Positions 46,534 through 59,300 of a stretch of 64,000 nt of DNA are shown here, in pieces (position 1 is the stretch's first letter; every line of letters begins with the position of its first letter). The position numbers were made by a program, and so were the translations under genes. The notes under the pieces are model-generated. The model did not search any database, was not told the origin of the DNA, and saw only the letters and a program-made list of their open reading frames with translations. This DNA is from Galaxea fascicularis. Its lineage: Eukaryota > Cnidaria > Anthozoa > Scleractinia > Euphylliidae. Where the stretch lies: NCBI GenBank assembly GCA_948470475.1, contig OX419338.1, positions 5,097,766 through 5,161,765 of the forward strand, read 5' to 3'.

Positions 46534-49500
46534 ATGCCACCGATAGAACTTCCAAGACTAACAGGCTCCTTGCGAGCTTTCTCAGGGTTGTCGTCTCCAT
46601 ATCCACGCCTGCCCGAAAATGACGATATTTTGAAGAGGAAGCGACAGCTGAGATCGAAGAAACAACTCGAAAAAAGTTTGTCGTGGCCCGAATTAAAAGG
46701 CTTAATATTAGACGCGAACTCCGACAAAAATGCCACTCAAGAGGTATGTAGATTATATTCTGCTACCAGAATTCTGAAATCTCATGGCCGATCATTGTTT
46801 AAAACTGACATGTGAATTTCAAAAATCCATTCAACTTTCAACAGTGGGTCATTCCATTTTTTATCCGTACCCCCCCTAAGGATGGTAAGTTTTTGCAAAG
46901 AGGGGTCGGATTTTTTCTTCAAAGAAGCCGACAAAATTTTGACTCTTAGGACAGTTTTTTTAAGGTGCCGACAAAAAATCAACCCTTCGGATTTTATTTT
47001 TCAAAGGGTGCAGACAAAAAATTTAGGGTTCGGATTTCAGCCATCTTTAGGGGGGGGGGGGGGTGCGGATAAAAAATGGAATGACCCAGTGCTGGTCACG
47101 CATGATATAGATTGACTGTAATGGAAGTTTGTTATTTATAAATTTGTAAATTAAATCAATACTTTAATTCAAATTGTTTCAGGTCAGGACGCTGTTGAAA
47201 GAGCTAGTTCAAACTTCAGCAATAATTGGTATGTGATAACATGTTTAACTATTGCTGGTTTTCACTGTCACACCGTCATCAAAACCATTTAAAAAATAAA
47301 CAGTCAAGAATCAAAGAGACCAAAGAAGATGAATATTCAGGTCTGTGCGATGTTCCGTGCGGGAGATATTCGAAGAAATGTTCTACTTAAATTTTAAGGC
47401 TTTTGTATGGAGACGCCATTTTTGTGTCCCTCTGAGGGGCACAAATATGGCGGCCGGAAGCTGACAAAAACATATGTCATCGAGTTTTGCTATAAAAGCC
47501 CATAGTCGTCCTCTGAGGGCTCATAAACATCTACACGAGTACTTATTCTCAGCAAAATCTCAGCAGCTAAGTCACTTTTTTTTAACCTACGTGACAGCAT
47601 CGTTTAATACTGTGTTACGCAAAAGCTTAGAAATTCAACCTTGCATTATCACAAGACGAAAAAACCAATCAAACTGAAAACTTGTGAAAAGATAAGTCTT
47701 CAGCTGTTCTAATTACTAGCCAAACTAAAATCTTAAAAGGATAGATAATTCCTTATTTTTTGATTTTGATGATGTCATGTGAAAACCGAGAATGAGCAGT
47801 GACTGATCTAGGATTTCTATCAAGTGGGGAAATTTTTCCCTGTTGACAACTTTATGGAGGACAATTCAGCTTTCTGGGGGAACACTGTTTTGCTATATTT
47901 TAAAAAGTGATTATGAAAGCTGTATTAAGGCACTTATTCATAAATGATTAAGGCTTATTTAATGAAACAGTTATTCATACTTGTTCCCAGGAACGCCAAG
48001 ACTGGCAGCCTCATAGTTTATATCCAAGTTGCATACGCATTTACTCACATTGGGTCCACATTGCCATCTTTGCATTTTGGGTGTTGTTTGCGGTGAAAAA
48101 ATAGATTTTTAATTAGGCCAAATTAAGTTCTTGTACTAAAAAATTTAAAGTAAGGTAAATGACCCAGCAGATGAATATTCTGGAATGGAACACTCTTAGA
48201 TAAGACACTGTATAAGACAACCTGGACATCTGATTCACAATCCAGAAGGAATATTTAAAAGATCATTGTTTTGTGGACAATAATGCAGCATCACAAAAAT
48301 TTACAATTCAGTTTTAAAGGTGTACATTCAGTTTTGTCATCATACAATGTTAGACTCAAAGAATGAACCTAGTGAATTTTATTATTTTAACATTCCAGTC
48401 AATAACTAGCTATTAAGTGAACCAAGAGTGATCTATCTTCATGGGAAAATCTCAAAGTGAGGCCTTGCCATTATTAACAGAGCGAGGTTTGAGATTTTCC
48501 CAAAAAGACAGAATGTTCAAGGTTAATAAGCTGTTTATTTAAAATTATGGCTCAGATGAACATTTGCTGAGGTTTGAGATTTTCCTTAGTTTGAAAACTG
48601 AATTTTCAAGGTTGAACATGTAGTAAGTTGTTTATTATTGACTCCAATGAAAGTTTCAATGATTCCCCCTTGGATGTTTCTGTCATCTGTCTGGCACCAG
48701 CTTGTTGGTTTATTTTAACTTAAGAATGGCCACTCCAACAAAACCAAAGTGACCTGCAAGTATGGAAGGCGCTGTACATGCATGAAGTATAAACTAAGAG
48801 TGCAAACTAAAGAGCTCTGGCTTGATGGGTCACTTGTGGTTTGCATGCAACTTTATCTGTAAGTTTATATTTAGCCATTCACTGTTTGTATATACTGTTT
48901 GTCTATACTGTAACAATAATTATTAATTATTTGTTAATTATTAACAAATGTGACCACGATTGTGAATATTACCTGTCTTAGGTAAAGGTGCTGATTGAAA
49001 ACTGTGCACATTGTCAATCAGGGAGTAGAACAACTTAAAGGGAACCTCCACTCTGACAAAAAGTTCACTTCAAATCACACAAAATAATTTTTAGAATCAA
49101 TTTTGTTTGAAGTTTTAACTAACAAAGCCCGTTTACCTTAAATACATGAATTATAGAATTGTTTATTTTTGTTTTCAAAGTTCCCGGGCACCGCCATCTT
49201 GAATAATTGTGACGTGAAATGGTTGCCCTTTTGTTATTAGACAAAAGCTCTTTGTGTCAGAACAATGAGATGGCGGTGCCCAGGAAATTTGAAAACAAAA
49301 ATATGCGATTCTGAAATTCGTTTTTCTCCACTATAGATACTCTTCTGGAAAAAAAAGAAAAGTTACATTGTTGCAAATACTATATCCTGCAGTTTAAAGT
49401 GATTCTTTGGTAGGAGTGGAGGTTCCCTTTAATTATTTTAAGTAATCTTCAACAAACCAGATTAGAAGCAGCTGTGATTTGGCATATCTGTCATCAAAGT

Positions 49501-52500
49501 CCATAAAGTGTTCCATATCTTTAGAGTTCTGTTGAAGATGCTGTACTTGTAAATATCGTTGTTAATTAACATGCTGTAATTACACTTTATTATTGTTCAT
49601 CGTTTAATTCCCAGTTGGCAAAGATTCATCTGGAGAGGTTGTGGAAGGTGCAGCAGTATTTGTGTTCAAAACGTTGAAGGAAGCAGATCACATTGGAAAG
49701 ACTGAAACCACACAACTTAAAAGCTTTTTTGGTGCATTTCCACCATCATCGGCCACTAAAGCTTGTCACATTGTCAAGAACATAATTTCACTACTTCCAG
49801 AGGACTGTTTAGCAGTCATCAATAAGAGAAGTGAAGAAAAACAAGATGGAGAACCTATGAAAGAATTTGGAAGTGACATTAAATTTATGCCAATACAGAA
49901 GAGAGATCCATCACTTGATGATGAATTGCTTTCTGATTCTGAAAATGAAGAGGTTGAACAGCAGATCAATCTTGCAGCAATCAGAGAAGAGACTCGACCT
50001 GCTCCCATAAAAGAAAAAGCAAGTGATACAGCTAATGACAAAGACTGTATTACTGGTTCTTGGTTGAGAGATCAGTGTGAACTGTATTTTGCTGACAGTT
50101 CAAGTGACTTGTCCATTTTGGATCTTTGTTCAGCTGTGTTTGACATTCTTGCCTCTGACAGAGATGACGCAGCTCTTCAGAATGAGTTATTTGAACTTCT
50201 TGGTTTTGATCGGTTTGAGTTTATTCAAACTCTCCTGGTCAACAGGTACCGGATAGTGATTGCAACTTCCCAAAGTGCCGCTGATTTGACTGAAAGCAAA
50301 GGTTTGTGTTGGCTGACTTGTTCACAGGGGTTTCAATAATTTTTGGAATATCTGTCTGAGCCAACCAAAGTAGGTGGCTACATTGCCGGATTTTATACTG
50401 TGAGGGCCTGGGTATGAGTCCGTGTATTATGGGATTAACAACACAAGACTCATATATTCTGAAAGAGCACACCGAGCTTTACAACATATTGAACAAGATA
50501 TGGCCATTCAAAAACTTGAAAGTTTACTAACAAATGTATGGATTGCCGGACACTTGTCCGGAAATGTCTGGAAATCCATACATTTCTTAGCAAGTTTTGG
50601 AGTTTTTGAATGGCTGTATCTTGTTCAATATTGGCCCAATTGACCGAAACTTGAGAATTTTGTAAAGCTTGGTGTGCTCTTTCAGAATATGTGGGTCTTG
50701 TGTTGTTAATCCCATAATACACAGACTCGTACCAAGGCCCTGATGGTATGAAATCCGGCAATGATCATATGTAATGAGTGAAAATCTGGACAAAGTAGGT
50801 AGTGGTGAGAGGTAAATTTATTATGACAAAGTAGGCAGTGGTTTTGCCTGTTGCTGGCTTCTAATTGAAAGCTGTGACTTGTTTGCATCCTGCCAATCAC
50901 ACTTCTAGATGTGTATGTTACAAGTGAGCAGTTTAATTGGTTTAAAAGCTATGTGATTCTTAGGTTCATTCTGGATTTAGGTATAAGAATTGACTCTGTC
51001 AGATATCCAAAGATTTCAAAATTTGTCTTTTACTCACATTCTGTGCCAACTATTTTGGGAGATTGGCCAGGAAACTCAAGGCTGAACCCAGCAGTCTATT
51101 TTGACCTGCAACCTGTTTAATCTTTGGCTCAATCTCACCGCTTTTACAGACACATTTTTTCTTGAATTTACATGTACTAATGCTATCTGTATTTTAGAGA
51201 ACGGACGAGCAAAGCTTCCAGCCACAACAAACAAACCTTCTTATGGATGCCAAGTAACTGTACAGGTACAGTGTATCAGGGTTCTCAGTAGTTTTTTTGT
51301 CAGATGGCCCAGAAATACTTGTAGGCGGCTAAACTTCAGCCCGGAGGCACACAAAGGCAAATTTCATAGCTAGCACAGGCGGCTACTTTCGTCTTGACAG
51401 GCGGCGGAATTCGCCGGTTGCCGGCTACTACTGAGAACCCTGGTGTATTAATGTATGCCAGCTACACGGGCCACTCTCTATAGAGTCAAACCCTAAATAA
51501 ACCACAAATGAGTTCAAAACTAACTGGTTAGATTGAGCTAACAAATTTGTTTATCCATTAGTACTGGACAGCCACTTCATACAGTACATCTCTTCTTCTG
51601 AGTCATCTTCAACTACTTTGTGATAGCCTGAGTATCAGGCGTTTCTAGGGTGGGGAAGGCAAAAAGAAAGAGAAAGCGAAGGAAGAAACGCCTGACACAA
51701 ACAGCTTCTCAGAAGCCTTCCACCCCCAGACAGCGCGAGTTATAATTAGCCAATCAAAATCACTTCCGGTAACTGTCATGTGTCATGGGAGTAAACTTCA
51801 ATATGGCGTCTGTAACCCCTGCGCTGGAAGCTTGACTTCTGGTTGACTCATGTGACGTTTCTTATTGTCTTTTGACCAATTAGTGTAACATCCAGAATCT
51901 GGATGTTGGACACAAGCGAATCAATGGCTTTGTGTCAGGCCCTTCTCCTCTTCCTTCCCCTCGTCCCCGCTTCCCTGGTAGGGCATGATACTCAGGCTAA
52001 CTTTGTGACTAACCAGTCCTTAAGTTCCAATCATGAATATGCCAGTTCGTGCTGTTTACAGTATCACCACTATGTTGGCAGAATAACCTTAATATGCATG
52101 CCTGATTACAGCAAAAGGTTTAAGGCAGTACTCTAAGAAAAGTACGGTAGTTGGGAAACCAAATCTCTAAACCCTTCCTATAAGTTTGTTGCAAAAACTA
52201 GTATTTCCTGGTTGTACAAAGGCAGAAGTAAGCCACCAGGGACCAACAGGCTCTACCAGAGCACAACCCTGAAGTTATTATAGTAAACTTTATATGATTA
52301 ATTTTCAATGTTATTAAATTGCTATGAACATAGTCGGAACAAGAGAAGCAGTTGATGCGACAAGTCAGAAAAGAGGAGCGCAAAGAGGAACGTCGCCAGG
52401 CTCGTCGAGACAGGAATGCAGCTGCAGATGAACAGGAATTTGATCAAGAGGCGTACCTCAGGGCCGTTGGCTTTGATCCTGAATCCATGAAAACACAAAG

Positions 52501-55500
52501 GTATGTAGCTGTTGACACTCCTCGAAAAGAAACCTTTTCTTTAATGCATGAATTCTCCAATTTCTATGGTCCTTACCTTTCCCCTTTGGCCCCTTTTCAA
52601 TGTTGCAATTGAATGCGTCAACATTGAAAGGGGTGAGTGGGTTGGTTATCGATGAGAAACGTGTCATTTCAATTCCTTGTTTTGCTCACTTTTGTCCCTG
52701 ATTGAAGCTTCATTGTGTGATGACTGTAGGCTGCCATTGTGGTTCTTCTTACTTTAAGTTGTCGTGCAAGATCCTGACACTTCCTGTTTTCTGGATTCCT
52801 TTTCTGGGTTACGATTGCTGTTTCAATCTGGAACCTGCAGTGAAGGTGTAGAACTTGTCTTTCCCTGGTTTCTCACGCTTGCCCAACACATCCTTCAAAG
52901 ACAGTAGCTCCAGCCAGCTTAGTTTTAACAAGTACTGGATGAAGATTTCTGTTTGATTCTTTGAAATAAAAAAGTGCAATATGAGTCTTTGAAATACATT
53001 TATGATTATATACTCACGTTTGTGTCTAGAAGCACATAATTTATGGGCTCCAAAGATGTTCTCATGAGCAGTGGAAGCTCTTGGGGACATATGGTCAGCC
53101 CATCGCCCCATGAGTTGTTGACAGTTGAGTAAAGTATTGATTTAAATCGTGTCCTTAGTGAACATATTTTGTTATATTACAGGGAGATGGCTCTTCAAGT
53201 AGCTTCCAGTGCTCCCTTATTTTCGCGACCAAAGCGAAGCATGCCATCCAGCCAGGTTTATCCGTATGTGTTTGATGCTTTGGCTGAGATGCAGCGGGCT
53301 ACAGCTTTTATTTCAGACACCAAGGTAAGGTAGATTAAAGACAATTTCATCCCTTCAGCCCATCCAAAAACAGAAAGGCTGTGCTCTAAGAATAGTAGTT
53401 GGGTGCCCGAACTCTCTAAACCCTTGAAATCCAGGGCGCCCAGCGTATAATTTTAGTGCAAAAACAAACACTTCCTGGTCGTCCAAAGGCAAAAGTCACC
53501 AGGGGTGACCGGGTGCTACTAGGGCACAGCCTTGACTGATCTAGTCAATGTCCACAAGAATGACTGCAAACCTGATGTTTCTTAAAACCGCTAAGCCAAA
53601 TTGAAGATGTTGCAACTTCGGAACCAAGTGTTTCCTTAGCGAAATCTCAAAAGATCTCAGTTATGTTTTAATCTCTCTGGAGATTTTCTCGATATTCATT
53701 AATGTGATCTTAAACTTAGAACTTAGAATACACTGTAGATACTCGGAGTCCCCAAACCGTAGTTTCCACAATACCAGGAGGATGTGGCTAGTGTCGTTTA
53801 GAGTCTGCGCAGGTGACTGGGCACTCTGTGGGATCTAATATGAGGTAGTGAGTTCAAGACTAGTTGTTCTTGGAAAAATAGAAGAGTAACTGAAGGCTAG
53901 GGTCTGTGATGGACGGGGGGGGGGGTGGGGAGGATGGTAACACAGTGTGGATTAGCTGAGACTAAAAGGGAACTTTGTTTTTTCTGTCTTGTTCATCTTT
54001 TTGTTTTTAATAGATTGCGTTGCCTGCCGATGCCAAACGTAAGAACACCAAATTATTTGAAGAGGTGTTTATTCCGCCAAACAACCCGGTGCCACCAAGG
54101 GAAGGTGAAACACCGATACCTATTTCATCATTGGACGAGGTGAGTCATTTGTCAAATGGTAATTGAATATTGATCATTCCTAAGCGGGACGGTAATTACA
54201 AGGCAATAAAACAATGCTTTTCTTCTGAGGAGCATTGACGGTGACTCTGCACAATCATTCTTTATATACTTTTTCTGACAAGTTTAATACAGCAATTTAA
54301 AATGACAAAATTGATGTTAAGGGTTTTTTGAGAACGTGGAGTGAACTCACAACAGTTTCAGGTATAAAACAACAACAACAACAACTGAAACTCAAAACAA
54401 AAATACGAACTTGGCCCGTCGCCAAAGACGCAGTCACAGGACGGCGCGTAATTAGCATCATGACTGCTGTGATTTGTAGACAGCGCTAACTTTTACCTTT
54501 TTTAACGTCAACTTTCTCCCTTAGATTGGACAAATGGGTTTTCAAGGCATGAAGCGACTGAACAGGATTCAGTCAATTGTGTTTGATGCAGCTTACAATA
54601 CAAATGAGAACTTATTGATCAGTGCACCAACTGGAGCTGGCAAAACCAACATTGCCATGTTGACAATCTTACGGGAAATCAAACAGAACATCGAAGCAGG
54701 TGTCATCCAAAAGGACAAGTTTAAGGTATATTGTTTTCCACTGATCGCAAAGTTTCTTGGCGTTCGTCTTTGCGGTACTAATTTTAACACAAATAGTTTT
54801 GGAGATTCATCTTCAAGAATTTACAAGAGAGAATAAAAAATTTCAACTGAAATTATTACAGTGGAGTCCTACCTCCCTAAAGGTCGTCCAATATGATTAT
54901 TTCCTCGTTAACCATTTAAACCCTAAGATCAAAATTAAATTCTTATTTGTTGCCCCTTCACATTTCCTATGGAAGTAGTAGGGAGAAATTGTTAAAACAT
55001 CAAGCAACTCATTTTGTGCGATCCTGTCCTTAATTCTCATGACCACTCTGTTTCATAAAGCGTTAATATTACAAGAAGAAATTTGATGCTGATCAAAAGG
55101 TTAAGGACTGTTCGTCGGTCTTGTGACAAAGGGTATACTTAAACTTTTCAATTAACCTCCTGACTGCGGACAGTGTTCCGGTCCAGACTGAAACAACTCC
55201 ATGAAAAGTTAGCCTCGTTAATAGGGACAATTTGGCTAATTTTGAGCTAAAAATCTTTTCAAACGTTTTTTCTTTCCTCCAGATTATTTACGTGGCCCCC
55301 ATGAAGGCTCTTGCAGCTGAAATGGTTCAAAACTTCGGCAAGCGACTAGCATCTCTGGGTATTTCAGTCAAAGAGCTCACTGGCGATATGCAACTCACAA
55401 AAGCTGAGATCCTCAGGACTCAGGTATGTGATAATTTTCAGGGATAACAATCCGTCATTGATCGATCGATCGATCGATCGATCGATCGATCAATCAGTCA

Positions 55501-56347
55501 GTCAGTCAGTCAGTCAGTCAATTTATTAGCATCAATACGTGGGATGAGGTTGCCCTCGGCTGTATCCGAGCCAGAGACTCATGTGTGATACGCATGATCC
55601 AAAGCTGAGCTGGAAAAAAGTCGGACTGTTAACTTTTCACGAAAGTCGCAGTTTTAAAGACCAACTTTCGTCCGTCTGTACCCCACCCCCCTCCCCCCCT
55701 CTCGCTTCCGCCATCCTGTAAATACCCGTCCCGTAAAAGTTTTTTTGCTGAGTTCATTCTCGCAAGTGATGCTGATTTTTGTATAAGTTTTACCGCTTGA
55801 AGACTGCAATTCACGTGGACAAAAACCAAAGGTCAACTGACGTCCATGAATACACCAAGTGAATTGTGGATAGATACAGTCTTTAAGTGGCCGTTCGCCT
55901 CCGCAAAGGACTGGGTCTTCCCACAATTCACTAGGAACTGATTATTAGCACGGTACCGTTTCTCTTTTCAGATGTTGGTAACCACGCCTGAAAAGTGGGA
56001 CGTGGTGACACGCAAGAGCACAGGGGACGTGGCTCTAGCTCAGCTTGTTAAGTTATTGATCATTGATGAAGTGCATCTTTTACACGACGACAGAGGTTCC
56101 GTCATCGAATGTTTGGTTGCTAGGACGCTGCGGCAGGTTTGTCTATCTTTGTTTTTTAGCTTCCGTAACCGTAACGGCATTGTGAATGATGTATATGAAA
56201 TAAATCATATGCGAACTGCGGAAATGAAATCAAGTGAAGGATGATCCTCGCAATTGTGAACGCAATTTATGAAATTGCGTAAAGAAGCCTGAAAACTTTA
56301 ACGGGGTTTGAACCCGTGACCTCGTGATGCCGGTGCGATGCTCTAAG

Positions 56348-56380
<33 letters not shown>

Positions 56381-59300
56381 AGATCCATTGTGGCATTGTT
56401 TGTACAAAATCTACCTTCTCACTTAAGTTCTTTTTACCCTTGCCAAAGCAAAATCACGAAACCAAGACGTCTTCGTCATCAGTCTCCTCTCTGGTTTGAT
56501 TCGAAGCCGGCTGTTGTTGGAAGCACAATTAACGGTAGTCGGAGTTAACTACCATGCCAACCTACAGGTTCTGAGTCAAAAGCAAAGAGCGCTAGTTATT
56601 CTTGCGACCATCGTTTAACCGTAAGATGCATGAGCAGACGTTTTTAGCTGCGTACACGTGGCGTTTATTTGAGAGAGCGTGAGGATTCTCTGGCAGCATT
56701 GAGCGCCAAGAGGTTTGGACGGTATTTGTTTTGTCTTCACCTCCCCCCCCCCGTCCCTTCCCCTCCCTCCTCCGGTTGATGGTTCCATTGCGTGGATGCA
56801 ACGATGTAGAACTGTTGTCAATCACAGGTAACCCAGGATTATTTCTAATCGGCCTGTGTACAATGCTAATTTTTGACGGAAAGTGAAGGTCACCTTTGTC
56901 AGAATATTACTGGCCGCGATTATACTCTACTTTTAAGTCTGCAGTTCAATGGAAAAATGAATTTTAATACATGAAAATTACGTTACAGAGCACTTAAATG
57001 TTCCTCATACGTTTTTATGACATCATTCAGTACTGATCGTTTCACAAGTTTATGAATGAAGTGCAGTCCTTTCCGATTGACGCCAGCCACTTTAGAATTA
57101 ATTGTCGGCCGTTGACCATCGTGGTGTCACTCCATAAGGTGGAACTTGTTGAGCGCCATTTAATCGAAGTGTTTGATGATTCAATGGAAATCTCCCTGCA
57201 AGAGGCCTGTGTTGGAATCCAGCTGGACCGCGAGGTCTGAAGCCTGGTGCTGGGCGTAGTCGCGATGGCCTATAAACAGGAGCCATTGCGGGCGCATCGT
57301 ATCGCTGGAGTGGACCTTTGCGCTGGTCGTCTGCCTTGCGGTGAAAATGGGAAGGAATAAATTCCTTGGCATATGCGTTTAACGAACGCTCGTGTTTATC
57401 GATCCCAGTGTCTGTTGCGGTGAAAACAGCCGCGGCTCTTTCTATAACTCCCCCAAAAGATGGAGTTTGTAATTGGTTATGAATAGATATTTGTGTGGAT
57501 GGGACAAATTCTTCAGCTTTTGCGTTTAATTTAACTGGATCTTTAACTTCTCTTTCAACCTCAGCGCTTTCTCTGTTTCTAACAGCCATTGTCCTACCAT
57601 CAGCTCCACCAAAGGTGAATTCTGAAAAACGAATTTGCCGAGGAACGAATTCCTCTTCTTCAGCGTTCATTCCCAGCGGATAACGTTTGGCGGGGCCTGC
57701 ATCAATCTGGGATCCAACTGCCTGCACTTGAGGTGTGATGGTTTCTGAACTTTCGTGTTTTTTTGGACAACAAAGGTTATTGACCGTCTTGTTGAGAGTT
57801 TCCACTTTTGCTTGGATGGGTTTAACTTCTGCAGAGCACTTTGGAGCAATTTCGCTAATCATGTCCCTTTCCACGGGAATCTCTTTAACAATTTCCTTGG
57901 TAGCTTCGCCCTCGATGGGGACCTCACGCCTAACAACGCTTTCAGTTTGTTGTTGTGAAGAGAACTCGTGAGCAATCGCGTGGGGGACCCCCTCTTCGAG
58001 GACAATTTCATTGAGAACACTGACATTTTCGACTTGGAAAGCAGGCACACTGATCTCGCTGACAGTTTGTACTTCCAAAGACAACTCGTGAGCAACGCTG
58101 TTGACTGTTTGCTCTTTCAAAGGGATCTCCTTGATTTCTCTGACACTTTCCATCTCGAAAGGAAAGTGAGGGACAAAATCACTGACAGTTTGTTCTTTCA
58201 AAGATAATTCATGAGGAACACCGTAGGCCTTCTCCTCTTCGAGCTGAATCTTCTTGACTTTGTTGACGCTCTTCTCAGTTATCGCAAACTTGGCCAAAGC
58301 TTCACTGACACTTGGAATTTCTACAGACATTTCGTGAGCAATGCCGCTGACTTTCACTTCGTCGAGGGGATTCTCTTTGACATCACCGACAGTTTGTTGT
58401 TCCAAAGACAACTCATGAGCGATGCTGCAGACTTTCTCTTTTTCAATCTCTAAAGCAAACTGAGGCACAAACTCACTGACAGTTTGTTTTTCTAATGACA
58501 ACTCATGAGCTATGCTGCAGACTTTCTCTTCTTCAAATGAGATCTCTTTGATTTCGCTGACGCCTTCAATCTGGAAAGCAAACTCAGGGGTAAACGCGTA
58601 AACGATTTCCATATGAACAGGAATTTCTTGAATAATCGCGGCTAGCTGCCACTCCACAGGGTTGCAATCATCATTACTTGTGAATATTGTGATGTAATTA
58701 CATTCCGTTTTTTCTGTTTTCACGTATTCTCTGACACCGTTGTTCTTCAAGCTGAAAATTAAATAGATGACGAAACCTTAGAAAATAAATAAAAGATTCC
58801 CTGCTCGCTTGACTTTGTGTTGGAGGCGCGTTTTCGTTTTGATGTCCTTTTCTCCCGGGGTTTCTTTTACGCTTTTTCCATTTTATAATCTAGTCTTGGT
58901 CAAAGCTACTTGGAATATTTCGTCAGTGACAAGTCTTCGAAAAACTTGCAACCTTGTCAAAGTTGGTTGAAACTGTTTTTGACGAAAGTACTGCTCGCGG
59001 ATTCGCCGCTAGTATATCGCATTCGTTCCACAGATTTTAGAGCAAAAGAGAGACTGCACACAGTCTAGTTTTATTTCTGTGACTCCATGTAGTTATAAAG
59101 GTGTGAAAACTAGAAAAGGTCTTCGTGATATAAATCTAACGATGCTTGTTACGATTTTCACTGAAGTTCGCAAGGACGGATTTTCGCCGAGGATATGAAT
59201 AAAGATAGCTAAGGATGTCATAAATTACCTTTGCTGAAGTATCATATTCGCCAATTTAGCTGAATCTTTTCCGTAAAAGTACCTCCACAGCTTGTATGCC

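Noticed and set aside
57495..58453. Plus-strand frames opposite the PAM2 gene
   Set aside because: Shadow frames of the repeat-rich minus-strand exon; no start context or splice logic.
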